NCBI GenBank assembly: GCA_016213325.1
Contig: JACRAY010000026.1
Span: 211,599-275,598 of the forward strand
Source: Burkholderiales bacterium
Lineage (GTDB): Bacteria > Pseudomonadota > Gammaproteobacteria > Burkholderiales > Burkholderiaceae_C
Reading direction: 5' to 3'
Length of the DNA stretch: 64,000 nucleotides
Both the position numbers and the translations under genes were made by a program. Shown here piece by piece: positions 17,931 to 26,874 of the stretch (within the stretch, counting starts at the first letter, position 1; every line of letters begins with the position of its first letter). The notes beneath the pieces were generated by a model that searched no databases, was not told the DNA's origin, and saw only the letters and a program-made list of their open reading frames with translations.

Positions 17931-20900
17931 ATGAACGCAATCGAACTCATGCGCACGGAGCGCGTCGACGCCGTGCTAGCCCTGGCGGCTGCGCGGCTGG
18001 GCGCGGAAGAGGCCCAGCGGCTGGAGCCGGTGGCGCGCGAATACTTCCGCCGCGTCGACGCCGAAGACTTGTCCGAGCGCAGCCCCGAGGACCTGCTGGG
18101 CGCGCTGCTGTCGCACCGCCAGTTCGGCGCGCAGCGCAACCCGGGTGCGGCCAAGGTGCGCGTGTTCAGCCCTTCGGTCGGCGAAGACGGCTGGGGCTCG
18201 CGCCATACCGTGGTGCAGGTGGTCAACGACGACATGCCCTTCCTGGTGGATTCGACCATGCTCGAGATCCGCCGCCACGGACTGAACCTGCACCTGATGA
18301 TCCACCCGGTGCTGGAAGCCGAGCGCGATGCGGACGGCAAGCTGCTGTCGCTGCAGCCTCGCACCCGCGAGTCGAAGGGCCCGCGCGAGTCGTGGATGTA
18401 CGTGGAGATCGACCGGCTGGTCGACGCGTCGCAGCGCGCCAAGCTGGTCGAGGGCCTGCAGCGCGTGCTGGCCGACGTGCGCGCCGCCGTCACCGACTGG
18501 CCGGCCATGGTGCAGCGCCTGCGCGAAGCCGCCGGCGAGCTGGAACATGCGCCTGCGGTGCTGCCCGCCGAGCAGGTGTCCGAGTCGCGCGCCTTCCTGC
18601 AATGGCTGTCGGACGACCACATCACACTGCTGGGCTACCGCCAGCACGACCTGGTGGACGACGCCGGCCAGCTCACGCTGCGGGTGGTGCCGGGCACCGG
18701 CCTCGGCCTGTTGAGCGCCGACGAGAGCGGGATGATGCAGGCCACGATGGTGCTGCCGCCGGCGTCGCATTCGGTGGCGCGCGCGCTGCTGCCCGTGCTG
18801 GTGGTCACCAAGGCCAACAGCCGCTCCACCGTGCACCGCGACGGCCACATCGACTACGTGGGCGTGAAGCGCTACGACGCGGGCGGCAAGGTGATCGGCG
18901 AGCACCGCTTCATCGGCCTGTTCACTTCCACCGCCTACAGCTCGCGCGTGTCCGAGACGCCCCTGCTGCGCGGCAAGGTCGCGGCCATCGTGCAGCGCGC
19001 CGGCTTCTCGCCGGGCGGGCACCTGGCCAAGTCGCTGCAGCACATCCTGGAAGCCTACCCGCGCGACGACCTGTTCCAGATTCCCGACGAAGAGCTGTAC
19101 GACACCGCACTCGGCATCCTGGCGCTCGGCGAGCGCCAGCGGCTGCGCCTGTTCATGTGGCGCGACCAGTTCGACCGCTTCGTCTCGTGCCTGGTGTTCG
19201 TGCCGCGCGAGGCGTATTCCACCGACCTGCGCATCAAGTTCCAGCGCATCCTGCTGCAGGCGCTGGGCGGCAACAGCGCCGAGTTCGACGTGCTGATGTC
19301 GGGCACGACGCTGGCGCGCATCCACTTCACGGTGCGCACCACGCCGGGCCAGGTGGTCACCTATGACCGCAAGGACATCGAGCGCAAGCTGGCCGCCGCG
19401 GCGCGCCGCTGGGACGACGACCTGCGCGACGCGCTGGTGGACGCGCAGGGCGAAGCCGGCGGCCTGGCCCTGTACAAGCGCTGGGGCGGCGCCTTCCCGG
19501 CGTCGTTCCGCGAACATGTGCCGGCGCGCGCGGCCGTGCCCGACATCCTGCGCATCGCCGCGCTCGGTGCCGATGCCCCGCTGGCGCAGACGCTGTACTG
19601 GCCGCTGGGCGCGCAGGCCGGGGCCATCGGCCTGAAGGTGTACCGCTACGGCCAACCCGTGGTGCTGTCGGACAGCCTGCCAATGCTGGAGCACATGGGC
19701 GTGCGCGTGCTGGGCGAGGCCAACTACCGCATCGAAGGCGCCGACGGCACGCCGATCTTCATGCACGACTTCGAACTGCAGGCGCAGCCGGCGGCGGAGA
19801 TCGAACCCGAGACGCTGGCTCGCCTGTTCGAAGACGCCTTCGCGCGCGTGTTCCGCGGCGAGGTCGAGAACGACGACTTCAACCGGCTGGTGCTGCTGGC
19901 CGGCCTGGCCGCCGAAGAAGTGGTGGTGCTGCGCGCCTATGCGAAGTACTTGAAGCAGATCGGCTTTGCGCAGTCGCAGGCCACGATCACGGCCACGCTG
20001 GCGGCGCACCCGCGCATCGCGCGCATGCTGGTGACGCTGTTCAAGCTGCGCTTCGACCCGGCCAACCAGGACGAGCGCGGTGCCGAGGCGCAGGTCAACG
20101 GCATCGAGAAGGCGCTGGAGAAGGTCAGCAACCTGTCCGAGGACCTGGTGCTGCGGCAGTTGCTGGCGCTGGTGCAGGCGACCCTGCGCACCAACCACTG
20201 GCGCACCGGCGTCGGCCACTCGGGCACGGCCGGGCCGCGCCGGCCGTTCCTCAGCATCAAGTTCGACTCGGCCAAGGTGCCGGGCCTGCCGCAGCCGCGG
20301 CCGCTGTACGAGATTTTCGTGTATTCGCCGCGCTTCGAAGGCATCCACCTGCGCGGCGGCAAGGTGGCGCGCGGCGGGCTGCGCTGGTCGGACCGGCCGG
20401 ACGACTTCCGCACCGAGGTGCTGGGGCTGGTGAAGGCGCAGATGGTGAAGAACACCGTCATCGTACCGGTCGGCTCCAAAGGCGGCTTCGTGCTGAAAAA
20501 GGCGCCAGCGGCAAGCGACCGCGAGGCTTACCTGAAAGAAGGCGTGGCCTGCTACCAGAACTACCTGCGCGGCCTGCTGGACCTGACGGACAACCTGGTG
20601 GCGGGCCAGACGGTGCCGCCACCGCACGTGGTGCGCGTCGACGGCGACGACCCCTACCTGGTGGTCGCGGCCGACAAGGGCACGGCGACCTTTTCGGACT
20701 ACGCCAACCAGGTGAGCGCCGAGTACGGCCACTGGCTGGGCGACGCCTTCGCCTCCGGCGGCAGCGTGGGCTACGACCACAAGGCGATGGGCATCACCGC
20801 GCGTGGCGCCTGGGAGAGCGTCAAGCGCCACTTCCGCGAAATGGGCCTGGACACCCAGTCCACCGACTTCACGGTGGTGGGCGTGGGCGACATGTCGGGC

Positions 20901-22739
20901 GACGTGTTCGGCAACGGCATGCTGCTGTCGCGCCACATCCGGCTGGTGGCGGCGTTCGACCACCGCCACGTCTTCATCGACCCGCTGCCCGATGCAGCCT
21001 CTTCGTTCGCCGAGCGCGAGCGGCTGTTCAAGCTGCCGCGCTCGTCGTGGGCCGACTACGACACCAAGCTCATCTCCGAAGGTGGCGGCGTGTGGGCTCG
21101 CTCCGAAAAGTCGGTGCCGCTGTCGCCGCAGGCGCGCGTCGCACTCGGCATCAGCGACGAGCAGCTCACGCCCGGGGCGCTGGTAACGGCGATCCTGAAG
21201 GCGCCTGTGGACCTGCTGTACAACGGCGGCATCGGCACCTACGTGAAGGCCTCGGCCGAGGCCCACACCGACGTCGGCGACCGCGCCAACGACGCGGTGC
21301 GCATCAACGGCAGCGAACTGCGCGCGAAGGTGGTGGCCGAAGGCGGCAACCTCGGCTTCACGCAGCGCGGCCGCATCGAGGCGGCGCAGGCCGGCGTGCG
21401 ACTGAACACCGACGCCATCGACAACTCGGCGGGCGTCGACACCTCCGACCACGAAGTCAACATCAAGATCCTGCTGGGCGTGGCGGTCGACGACGGCGAG
21501 ATGACCGAGAAGCAGCGCAACACGCTGCTGCCGCAGATGACCGACGAAGTGGGTGCGCTGGTGCTGCGCGACAACTACTTCCAGTCCCAGGCGCTGTCGG
21601 TGGGCAAGCGGCTGGCCGCGGCCCAGCTCGACGAGCAGGCCCGCTTCATCCGCTTCCTGGAGAAGGCGGGGCAGCTACACCGCGAGATCGAGTTCCTGCC
21701 GTCCGACGAGGAGATCGCCGAGCGCAAGCAGAAGTCGCAGGGCCTCACCTCGCCCGAGCTGGCGGTGCTGCTGGCCTACAGCAAGATGTGGCTCAACGAC
21801 GAGCTGATGGCGTCTGACCTGCCGGAAGACCCGTGGGTCGCGAAGGCGCTGGAGCGCTACTTCCCTTCTGTGCTGAAGGAGAAGTTCGGCTCGTACATCC
21901 CGCGCCACCCGCTCAAGCGCGAGATCATCGTCACGCACGTGCTCAACAGCATGGTCAATCGGGTCGGGCCGACCTTCGTGCACCGGCTCTCGGAGATCAC
22001 CGGCACCACTGCGCCGCAGATCGTGCGCGCCTACCTGGCCACGCGCGAGGTGTTCGGGCTCATCACCACCTGGCAGCAGATCGAGGCGCTGGACAACGTG
22101 GTGCCCGACGCACTGCAGGCCGAGATGGTCATCGCGCTGCGCGGGCTGGTGGCGCGCGCCACCACCTGGTTCCTGCGCTCGCGGCGCCTGCAGGAGCCGA
22201 CCGAGCAGCAGGTCAAGCGCTTCGCGCCGGCGGTGCGCGCGCTGGCGGCCCGGCTGGAGACGCAGGCGAGCAGCTCGGCCCGTGCCGCGGTGTGGCTGCA
22301 GGCCGGCGTCCCGCAGGCGCTGGCGTGGCACGTCGACGCGGCCGACGGCGTGTTCGATGCGCTCGACATCGCCGAGATTGCCGACAGCACCAAGCGGCCG
22401 CTGGAAGACACGGCCGAAGTGCACACCGGCGTGGGCACGCGGCTGGGCCTGCAGCGCCTGCGCCAGCAGATCGAGCTGTTGCCGGCCGAGAGCTACTGGC
22501 ACCAGCTGGCCAAGCTGGCGCTGGGCGACGACCTGGCCGACCTGCAGCGCTCCATCGCCATGGAGGCGGTGGGCCGCTACGAAGGAACGCCCTCGGCCGT
22601 GCTGGACCAGTGGGAGCAGGCCAACCGGCAGGCGATGGAGCGCGCGCAGCGGCTGATGTCCGAGCTGCGCGAGTCGGGGGCGGGCGGCGACCTGGCGATG
22701 CTGTCGGTGGCGCTGCGCGAGCTGCGCAACCTGGTGTAG
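17931..22739 (+). CDS. gdhB: NAD-specific glutamate dehydrogenase, large (180 kDa) class
   Basis: A 1602-residue enzyme of the large NAD-GDH class, oxidatively deaminating glutamate to 2-oxoglutarate. Long N-terminal ACT-like regulatory segments (DMPFLVDSTMLEIRRHGL, FIGLFTSTAYSSRVSE) precede the catalytic domain. The latter has GGKVARGGLRWSDRPDDF and VPVGSKGGFVLKKAP (near residues 840-865), VVAADKGTATFSDYAN, VGVGDMSGDVFGNGML, and AEGGNLGFTQRGRIE. A helical C-terminal domain follows. The ATG at 17931 is preceded by GGGGGAACGAAGGA. It is divergent from maeB across 215 bases; both link amino-acid and C4 carbon catabolism. Confidence 0.95.
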   Translation: MNAIELMRTERVDAVLALAAARLGAEEAQRLEPVAREYFRRVDAEDLSERSPEDLLGALLSHRQFGAQRNPGAAKVRVFSPSVGEDGWGSRHTVVQVVNDDMPFLVDSTMLEIRRHGLNLHLMIHPVLEAERDADGKLLSLQPRTRESKGPRESWMYVEIDRLVDASQRAKLVEGLQRVLADVRAAVTDWPAMVQRLREAAGELEHAPAVLPAEQVSESRAFLQWLSDDHITLLGYRQHDLVDDAGQLTLRVVPGTGLGLLSADESGMMQATMVLPPASHSVARALLPVLVVTKANSRSTVHRDGHIDYVGVKRYDAGGKVIGEHRFIGLFTSTAYSSRVSETPLLRGKVAAIVQRAGFSPGGHLAKSLQHILEAYPRDDLFQIPDEELYDTALGILALGERQRLRLFMWRDQFDRFVSCLVFVPREAYSTDLRIKFQRILLQALGGNSAEFDVLMSGTTLARIHFTVRTTPGQVVTYDRKDIERKLAAAARRWDDDLRDALVDAQGEAGGLALYKRWGGAFPASFREHVPARAAVPDILRIAALGADAPLAQTLYWPLGAQAGAIGLKVYRYGQPVVLSDSLPMLEHMGVRVLGEANYRIEGADGTPIFMHDFELQAQPAAEIEPETLARLFEDAFARVFRGEVENDDFNRLVLLAGLAAEEVVVLRAYAKYLKQIGFAQSQATITATLAAHPRIARMLVTLFKLRFDPANQDERGAEAQVNGIEKALEKVSNLSEDLVLRQLLALVQATLRTNHWRTGVGHSGTAGPRRPFLSIKFDSAKVPGLPQPRPLYEIFVYSPRFEGIHLRGGKVARGGLRWSDRPDDFRTEVLGLVKAQMVKNTVIVPVGSKGGFVLKKAPAASDREAYLKEGVACYQNYLRGLLDLTDNLVAGQTVPPPHVVRVDGDDPYLVVAADKGTATFSDYANQVSAEYGHWLGDAFASGGSVGYDHKAMGITARGAWESVKRHFREMGLDTQSTDFTVVGVGDMSGDVFGNGMLLSRHIRLVAAFDHRHVFIDPLPDAASSFAERERLFKLPRSSWADYDTKLISEGGGVWARSEKSVPLSPQARVALGISDEQLTPGALVTAILKAPVDLLYNGGIGTYVKASAEAHTDVGDRANDAVRINGSELRAKVVAEGGNLGFTQRGRIEAAQAGVRLNTDAIDNSAGVDTSDHEVNIKILLGVAVDDGEMTEKQRNTLLPQMTDEVGALVLRDNYFQSQALSVGKRLAAAQLDEQARFIRFLEKAGQLHREIEFLPSDEEIAERKQKSQGLTSPELAVLLAYSKMWLNDELMASDLPEDPWVAKALERYFPSVLKEKFGSYIPRHPLKREIIVTHVLNSMVNRVGPTFVHRLSEITGTTAPQIVRAYLATREVFGLITTWQQIEALDNVVPDALQAEMVIALRGLVARATTWFLRSRRLQEPTEQQVKRFAPAVRALAARLETQASSSARAAVWLQAGVPQALAWHVDAADGVFDALDIAEIADSTKRPLEDTAEVHTGVGTRLGLQRLRQQIELLPAESYWHQLAKLALGDDLADLQRSIAMEAVGRYEGTPSAVLDQWEQANRQAMERAQRLMSELRESGAGGDLAMLSVALRELRNLV

Positions 22740-22741
22740 GC

Positions 22742-22760
22742 GAAGGGCTTTCAGCCCTTC
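22742..22760. terminator. Small hairpin between convergent gdhB and rtcB
   Basis: GAAGGGCT-TTC-AGCCCTTC is a perfect 8-base-pair hairpin spanning the 11-base gap and the rtcB stop. It has no T-tract on either strand, so termination is only a possibility. Confidence 0.4.
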
Positions 22761-23968
22761 ACGCACACCACCTGCTTGAGCGTGTGCACCACCTCCACCA
22801 GGTCCTGCTGCGCCGCCATCACCGCGCCGATGTCCTTGTAGGCGGCCGGCGTCTCGTCGAGCACGTCCTTGTCCTTGCGGCACTCCACGCCCTCGGTCGC
22901 GGCACGGTGGTCGGCCAGCGTGAAGCGGCGCTTGGCGTCGCCGCGGCTCATGGTGCGGCCGGCGCCATGCGAGCACGACTCGAACGATTCCGGGTTGCCC
23001 TTGCCCCGCACGATGAAGCTGCGCGCGCCCATGCTGCCGGGAATGATCCCCAGCTCGCCCTTCTTCGCGCTGACTGCGCCCTTGCGCGTGACCCAGACCT
23101 GCTCGCCGAAGTGGGTTTCCTGCTGCACGTAGTTGTGGTGGCAGTTCACCGCTTCCACGTGCGCCTGGAAGTTCCTGTGCAGCACGGTTCTGGCGGCCTC
23201 GATCACGCGGCGCATCATCACCTCTCGATTCAGGCGTGCGAATTTCTGGGCCCAGCCGACCGCGCGCACGTAGTCGCCGAAGTAGCGTGAGCCTTCCTCG
23301 AAGTACGCCAGGTCGCGGTCGGGCAGGTTGGCGTTGTTGCGCAGCGCGTCCTGCTTGGCCAGCTCGATGAACATGGTGCCGATGGCGTTGCCCACGCCGC
23401 GCGAACCCGAGTGCAGCATGAACCAGACGAAGCCCTGTTCGTCCAGGCACACCTCGACGAAGTGGTTGCCGCCGCCCAGCGTACCCAGGTGGCTGTGGTT
23501 GTTGGTCTTGGCGAGCTTGGGGTAGTCGCGGCAGAGTTCCTTGAACTCGGGCTCGAGCTGGCCCCAGGCGGTGTCGACCGCACCCGGCGTCTTCTGCCAC
23601 GCACCCGGGTCGCGCGCACCCGGTGCGCGCCCATGCGGCACGGCGCGCTCGATGGCCGAGCGCAGCGGCGCCAGGTTGTCCGGCAGGTCTTCGGCCGCGA
23701 GCGTGGTCCTGCAGGCCATCATGCCGCAGCCGATGTCGACCCCGACCGCGGCCGGGATGATGGCCCGCAAGGTCGGGATCACCGAGCCCACGGTCGCGCC
23801 TATGCCGAAGTGCACGTCGGGCATGGCCGCTACGTGCCTGAAGACGACCGGCAGGCGCGCCGCATTGGCCAACTGGCGCCGCGCCTCGGCCTCCACGGGC
23901 ACGCCGCGCGTCCACATCTTCACGGGCACGCCGCCTTCGACCTTTTCTTCGATGTAACCAGTTTCCAT
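22751..23968 (-). CDS. rtcB: RNA-splicing ligase RtcB family protein
   Basis: A 405-residue ligase of the RtcB family, which joins 2',3'-cyclic-phosphate (or 3'-phosphate) and 5'-OH RNA ends using GTP and manganese. Motifs in order: MPDVHFGIGATVGSVI, AVGVDIGCGMMACR (metal-binding Cys), LGGGNHFVEVCLD, FMLHSGSRGVGN, NCHHNYVQQE, and SCSHGAGRTMSR containing the guanylylated His. The start at 23968 gives METGYIEEK; the upstream open frame is shadow. No RtcA or RtcR is nearby, so it is not in the classical RNA-repair operon. It is divergent from the SPFH gene. Confidence 0.93.
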   Translation of the reverse strand: METGYIEEKVEGGVPVKMWTRGVPVEAEARRQLANAARLPVVFRHVAAMPDVHFGIGATVGSVIPTLRAIIPAAVGVDIGCGMMACRTTLAAEDLPDNLAPLRSAIERAVPHGRAPGARDPGAWQKTPGAVDTAWGQLEPEFKELCRDYPKLAKTNNHSHLGTLGGGNHFVEVCLDEQGFVWFMLHSGSRGVGNAIGTMFIELAKQDALRNNANLPDRDLAYFEEGSRYFGDYVRAVGWAQKFARLNREVMMRRVIEAARTVLHRNFQAHVEAVNCHHNYVQQETHFGEQVWVTRKGAVSAKKGELGIIPGSMGARSFIVRGKGNPESFESCSHGAGRTMSRGDAKRRFTLADHRAATEGVECRKDKDVLDETPAAYKDIGAVMAAQQDLVEVVHTLKQVVCVKG

Positions 23969-24020
23969 GGGTGATGAACGCAGCGGTATCATGCCTCGAC
24001 AGTTCACCGAGGAGCGGATC

Positions 24021-25076
24021 ATGGCTTTGATGGATTTCATCAAGAAACAGTTCATCGACATCATCCAGTGGACCGAGACGGGCGACGGCACGCTCGCCTG
24101 GCGGTTCCCCATGGCCGACATGGAAATCCAGTACGGCGCCTCGCTCACGGTGCGCGAGTCGCAGGTGGCGGTGTTCGTCAACGAAGGCAAGGTCGCCGAC
24201 GTGTTCGGGCCCGGCATGTACAAGCTGACGACCCAGACCATTCCCGTCCTCACCTACCTGAAGAACTGGGACAAGCTGTTCGAGTCGCCCTTCAAGAGCG
24301 ACGTCTACTTCTTCAGCACGCGCCAGCAGGTCGACCAGCGCTGGGGCACGCCGCAGCCCATCACCATCCGCGACAAGGACTTCGGTGCGGTGCGGCTGCG
24401 CGCCTTCGGCAACTACTCGTTCGCCGTCAGCGACCCCAAGCTGTTCCACACCAAGATCTCGGGCACGCGCGAGAGCTACACGGTGGCCGAGCTCGACGGG
24501 CAGCTACGCGGCATGATCCTGCAGCACATCTCGGATGCCATCGCGCAAAGCGGCATTCCCTTCCTCGACCTGGCGTCCAACCAGGTCGAGTTTGCCAACG
24601 CGCTGCACAAGGAGATGGCGCCGGTGTTCGAGGGCATCGGCCTGAAGCTCGACGTGATCACGGTGCAGAACCTGTCGCTGCCCGAAGAGCTGCAGAAGCT
24701 GCTGGACCAGCGCATCGGCATGGGCATGGTCGGCAACGACATGGGCAAGTTCATGCAGTACCAGACGGCGCAGGCCATCCCTGAAATGGCCAAGGCAGCC
24801 GGCACGGGCGGCGGCAGCGGTGTCGCCGGTGACGCCATGGGCTTGGGTGCCGGCATCGCCATGGGCCAGGTGCTGGCTCAGAACATCCAGCAGGGCCTGC
24901 AGGGCGGGCAGGCCGCGCACGCAGCGCAGGCGGCTGCGGCGGCGCCTGCCGCAGCGATCAAGCCCGAGGACGTGATGGCCACCATCGAGAAGCTTGCGGA
25001 CCTGAAGGCCAAGGGCATCCTCACGCAGGAAGAGTTCGACTCCAAGAAGTCGGAGCTCCTGAAGAAGTTAATCTAA
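24021..25076 (+). CDS. SPFH-domain protein with C-terminal SHOCT motif
   Basis: A 351-residue protein. The N-terminal two-thirds is an SPFH/band-7-like domain of the type often labelled virion-core-protein-like (FIDIIQWTETGDGTLAWRFP, VRESQVAVFVNEGKVADVF, VYFFSTRQQVDQRWGTPQPI). A Gly/Ala-rich linker (~270-310) leads to a SHOCT-type ending (EKLADLKAKGILTQEEFDSK). It probably oligomerises on the membrane face. The start at 24021 follows GAGGAGC. It opens a five-gene plus-strand series; tandem hairpins separate it from the DUF4178 gene. The viral-sounding family label does not indicate phage origin. Confidence 0.85.
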   Translation: MALMDFIKKQFIDIIQWTETGDGTLAWRFPMADMEIQYGASLTVRESQVAVFVNEGKVADVFGPGMYKLTTQTIPVLTYLKNWDKLFESPFKSDVYFFSTRQQVDQRWGTPQPITIRDKDFGAVRLRAFGNYSFAVSDPKLFHTKISGTRESYTVAELDGQLRGMILQHISDAIAQSGIPFLDLASNQVEFANALHKEMAPVFEGIGLKLDVITVQNLSLPEELQKLLDQRIGMGMVGNDMGKFMQYQTAQAIPEMAKAAGTGGGSGVAGDAMGLGAGIAMGQVLAQNIQQGLQGGQAAHAAQAAAAAPAAAIKPEDVMATIEKLADLKAKGILTQEEFDSKKSELLKKLI

Positions 25077-25084
25077 GGTGAAAA

Positions 25085-25125
25085 CGCGGCCTGAAGGCCG
25101 CGTCCTTCGACCGGGCTTCGCCCGG
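25085..25125. terminator. Tandem hairpins between the SPFH and DUF4178 genes
   Basis: CGCGGCC-TGAA-GGCCGCG (25085-25102) and CCGGGC-TTC-GCCCGG (25111-25125) are two strong GC hairpins in the 65-base gap. Neither has a T-tract. They could attenuate read-through or stabilise the upstream message so that the SPFH protein is made in excess. Confidence 0.4.
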
Positions 25126-25141
25126 ACCCAATAACCAGGCT

Positions 25142-26638
25142 GTGGCGACGGAGAACTCACAACGGACCTACCGGGCCGCCTGCCCGGGCTGTGGTGCGCC
25201 GGTCGAGTTCCGCAGCGCCGCGTCGACGCACGCGGTGTGCAGCTATTGCCAGAGCACGGTGGTGCGCGACGGCGAGGCGCTCGCGCGCATCGGCAAGATG
25301 GCCGACCTGTTCGACGACCACAGCCCGCTGCAGCTCATGGCCACGGGCCGCCACAACGGCAAGCCCTTCACGCTGGTGGGACGCCTGCAGTACCGCGGGC
25401 CCAGCGGGCCGTGGACCGAATGGGTGGCACTGTTCGACGACGGCAGCACCGGGCTGGTCGCCGAAGACAACGGCGCCTATGTGTTCGCCACCGCCACCAG
25501 TCCGCAGCGCCAGCTGCCCGAAGCCTCGCGTTTCCGGGTCGGCGGCACCACCGCCATCGCCGGCAAGACTTTCCAGGTGTCGTCCAACGAGCAGGTGGCG
25601 CTGGTGTCGGCGCAGGGCGAGCTGCCCAAGCTGCCGCCGCTCGACCAGCCGTTTCCGGTGGTGGAGCTGCGCAGCGCCGACGGTGACGTGCTCGCCATCG
25701 ACTTCGGCATGGTGCCGCCCGCCGTCACGCGCGGCCGCTCGGTGCTGCTCGACGAGATGCAGCTGAGCGGCCTGCGCGAAGAGAGCGCCAAGGAGACCGC
25801 AGGCCGCCAGTTCGCCTGCCCGAACTGCGGTGCACAGGTGGCGGTGCAGTTCGAAGGCAGCAAGTCCATCACCTGCAGTGCCTGCCACAGCCTGATCGAC
25901 CTGTCGCAGGGCATCGGCGGCGAGTTGCGCCACGCCGAGCAGGACGAGCCGATGCAGCCGCTGATCCCGCTGGGCAGCACCGGGCAATTGCAGGGCGTGC
26001 AGTGGCAGGTGGTGGGCTACCAGCACCGCGTGGGCAAGGACCCGTCGGACGAGGAAGAAGAAAGCTTCGGCTGGGACGAGTACCTGCTGTTCAACCGCAA
26101 GCGCGGCTTCAACTTCCTGGTGGACAGCACCGAAGGCTGGAGCATCGTGAAGCCCACCACCGGCGCGCCTTCGTACGACAACGGCGCGCAGTCGGCCACC
26201 TACCTGGGCAGCACTTACGCGCTGCAGTACAGCTACGACGCCGAAACCAACTACGTGGCCGGCGAGTTCTACTGGCCGGTCAGGCGCGGCCAGAAAACAT
26301 TCAACCGCGACTTCGCCAAGGGCAAGTCCCTGCTGTCGCTGGAAGAAACGCCGCTCGAGCGCACCTGGTCGTCGGGCAGCCGCATCGACAGCGACCTGGT
26401 GGCCAAGGCCTTCAAGCTGGAAAACAAGAAGGACCTGCTCAAGCGCGGCGATGCCGGGCCTACCGCGGCCGGACCGAAGGAAGTGGGCACGGGTTGCGGC
26501 TGCCTGATCCTCATCATCATCGCGCTCATCTTCCTCATCCTCGCGCTCAGGTCGTGCGGCGAGGAAGGCAGCTACTCGGGCTACCGCTCCAGCGGTGGCT
26601 CTTTCGGCGGATATTCGAGTGGCGGAAGCCACAAGTAA
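25142..26638 (+). CDS. DUF4178 protein with two zinc ribbons and a C-terminal membrane anchor
   Basis: A 498-residue protein with GTG start. Zinc ribbon 1 uses C14, C17, C33 and C36 (CPGCGAP ... CSYC); zinc ribbon 2 uses C226, C229, C245 and C248 (CPNCGAQ ... CSAC). Each is followed by a DUF4178-like beta-rich region (FTLVGRLQYRGPSGPWTEW, then VVGYQHRVGKDPSDEEEES). A hydrophobic helix (LILIIIALIFLILAL) lies at about residues 454-470, and the protein ends in a Gly/Ser/Tyr tail. It is thus probably a tail-anchored membrane protein. DUF4178 genes are known to neighbour polyamine-synthesis and DUF350 genes, as here. Its molecular role is not known. Confidence 0.82.
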   Translation: MATENSQRTYRAACPGCGAPVEFRSAASTHAVCSYCQSTVVRDGEALARIGKMADLFDDHSPLQLMATGRHNGKPFTLVGRLQYRGPSGPWTEWVALFDDGSTGLVAEDNGAYVFATATSPQRQLPEASRFRVGGTTAIAGKTFQVSSNEQVALVSAQGELPKLPPLDQPFPVVELRSADGDVLAIDFGMVPPAVTRGRSVLLDEMQLSGLREESAKETAGRQFACPNCGAQVAVQFEGSKSITCSACHSLIDLSQGIGGELRHAEQDEPMQPLIPLGSTGQLQGVQWQVVGYQHRVGKDPSDEEEESFGWDEYLLFNRKRGFNFLVDSTEGWSIVKPTTGAPSYDNGAQSATYLGSTYALQYSYDAETNYVAGEFYWPVRRGQKTFNRDFAKGKSLLSLEETPLERTWSSGSRIDSDLVAKAFKLENKKDLLKRGDAGPTAAGPKEVGTGCGCLILIIIALIFLILALRSCGEEGSYSGYRSSGGSFGGYSSGGSHK

Positions 26639-26652
26639 AAGGAGAGAGTCCC

Positions 26653-26874
26653 ATGAACCTCGACTGGCTGAGACCGGCTGCCTTCTTCGGCTCCATCCTG
26701 TACGCCCTGATCGGCGTGCTGATGTTCTGGCTGAGCTTCCTGATCATCGACAAGATCACGCCCTACGATTTGTGGGAAGAGATCGTCGAGAAGCAGAACG
26801 TGGCGCTGGGCATCGTGGTGGGCGCGATGGCGCTGGGCATCTCCATCATCGTGGCTGCGGCTGTGCACGGGTGA
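26653..26874 (+). CDS. DUF350 small membrane protein
   Basis: A 73-residue protein with two membrane helices (about residues 10-33 and 50-71) joined by a loop KITPYDLWEEIVEKQN. The second helix, NVALGIVVGAMALGISIIV, has the small-residue pattern of the DUF350 family. A ribosome site (GGAGAGAG) precedes the ATG. Its stop overlaps the GTG start of the spermidine-synthase-like gene by four bases (GTGA), implying translational coupling. Function is unknown; DUF350 proteins recur in polyamine and membrane-stress gene clusters. Confidence 0.85.
   Translation: MNLDWLRPAAFFGSILYALIGVLMFWLSFLIIDKITPYDLWEEIVEKQNVALGIVVGAMALGISIIVAAAVHG

Noticed and set aside
24021..25076. SPFH protein as a sign of a prophage, because the family is often named virion core protein
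   Set aside because: No phage structural, integrase or lysis genes are nearby; the SPFH and SHOCT features and the neighbours are cellular.
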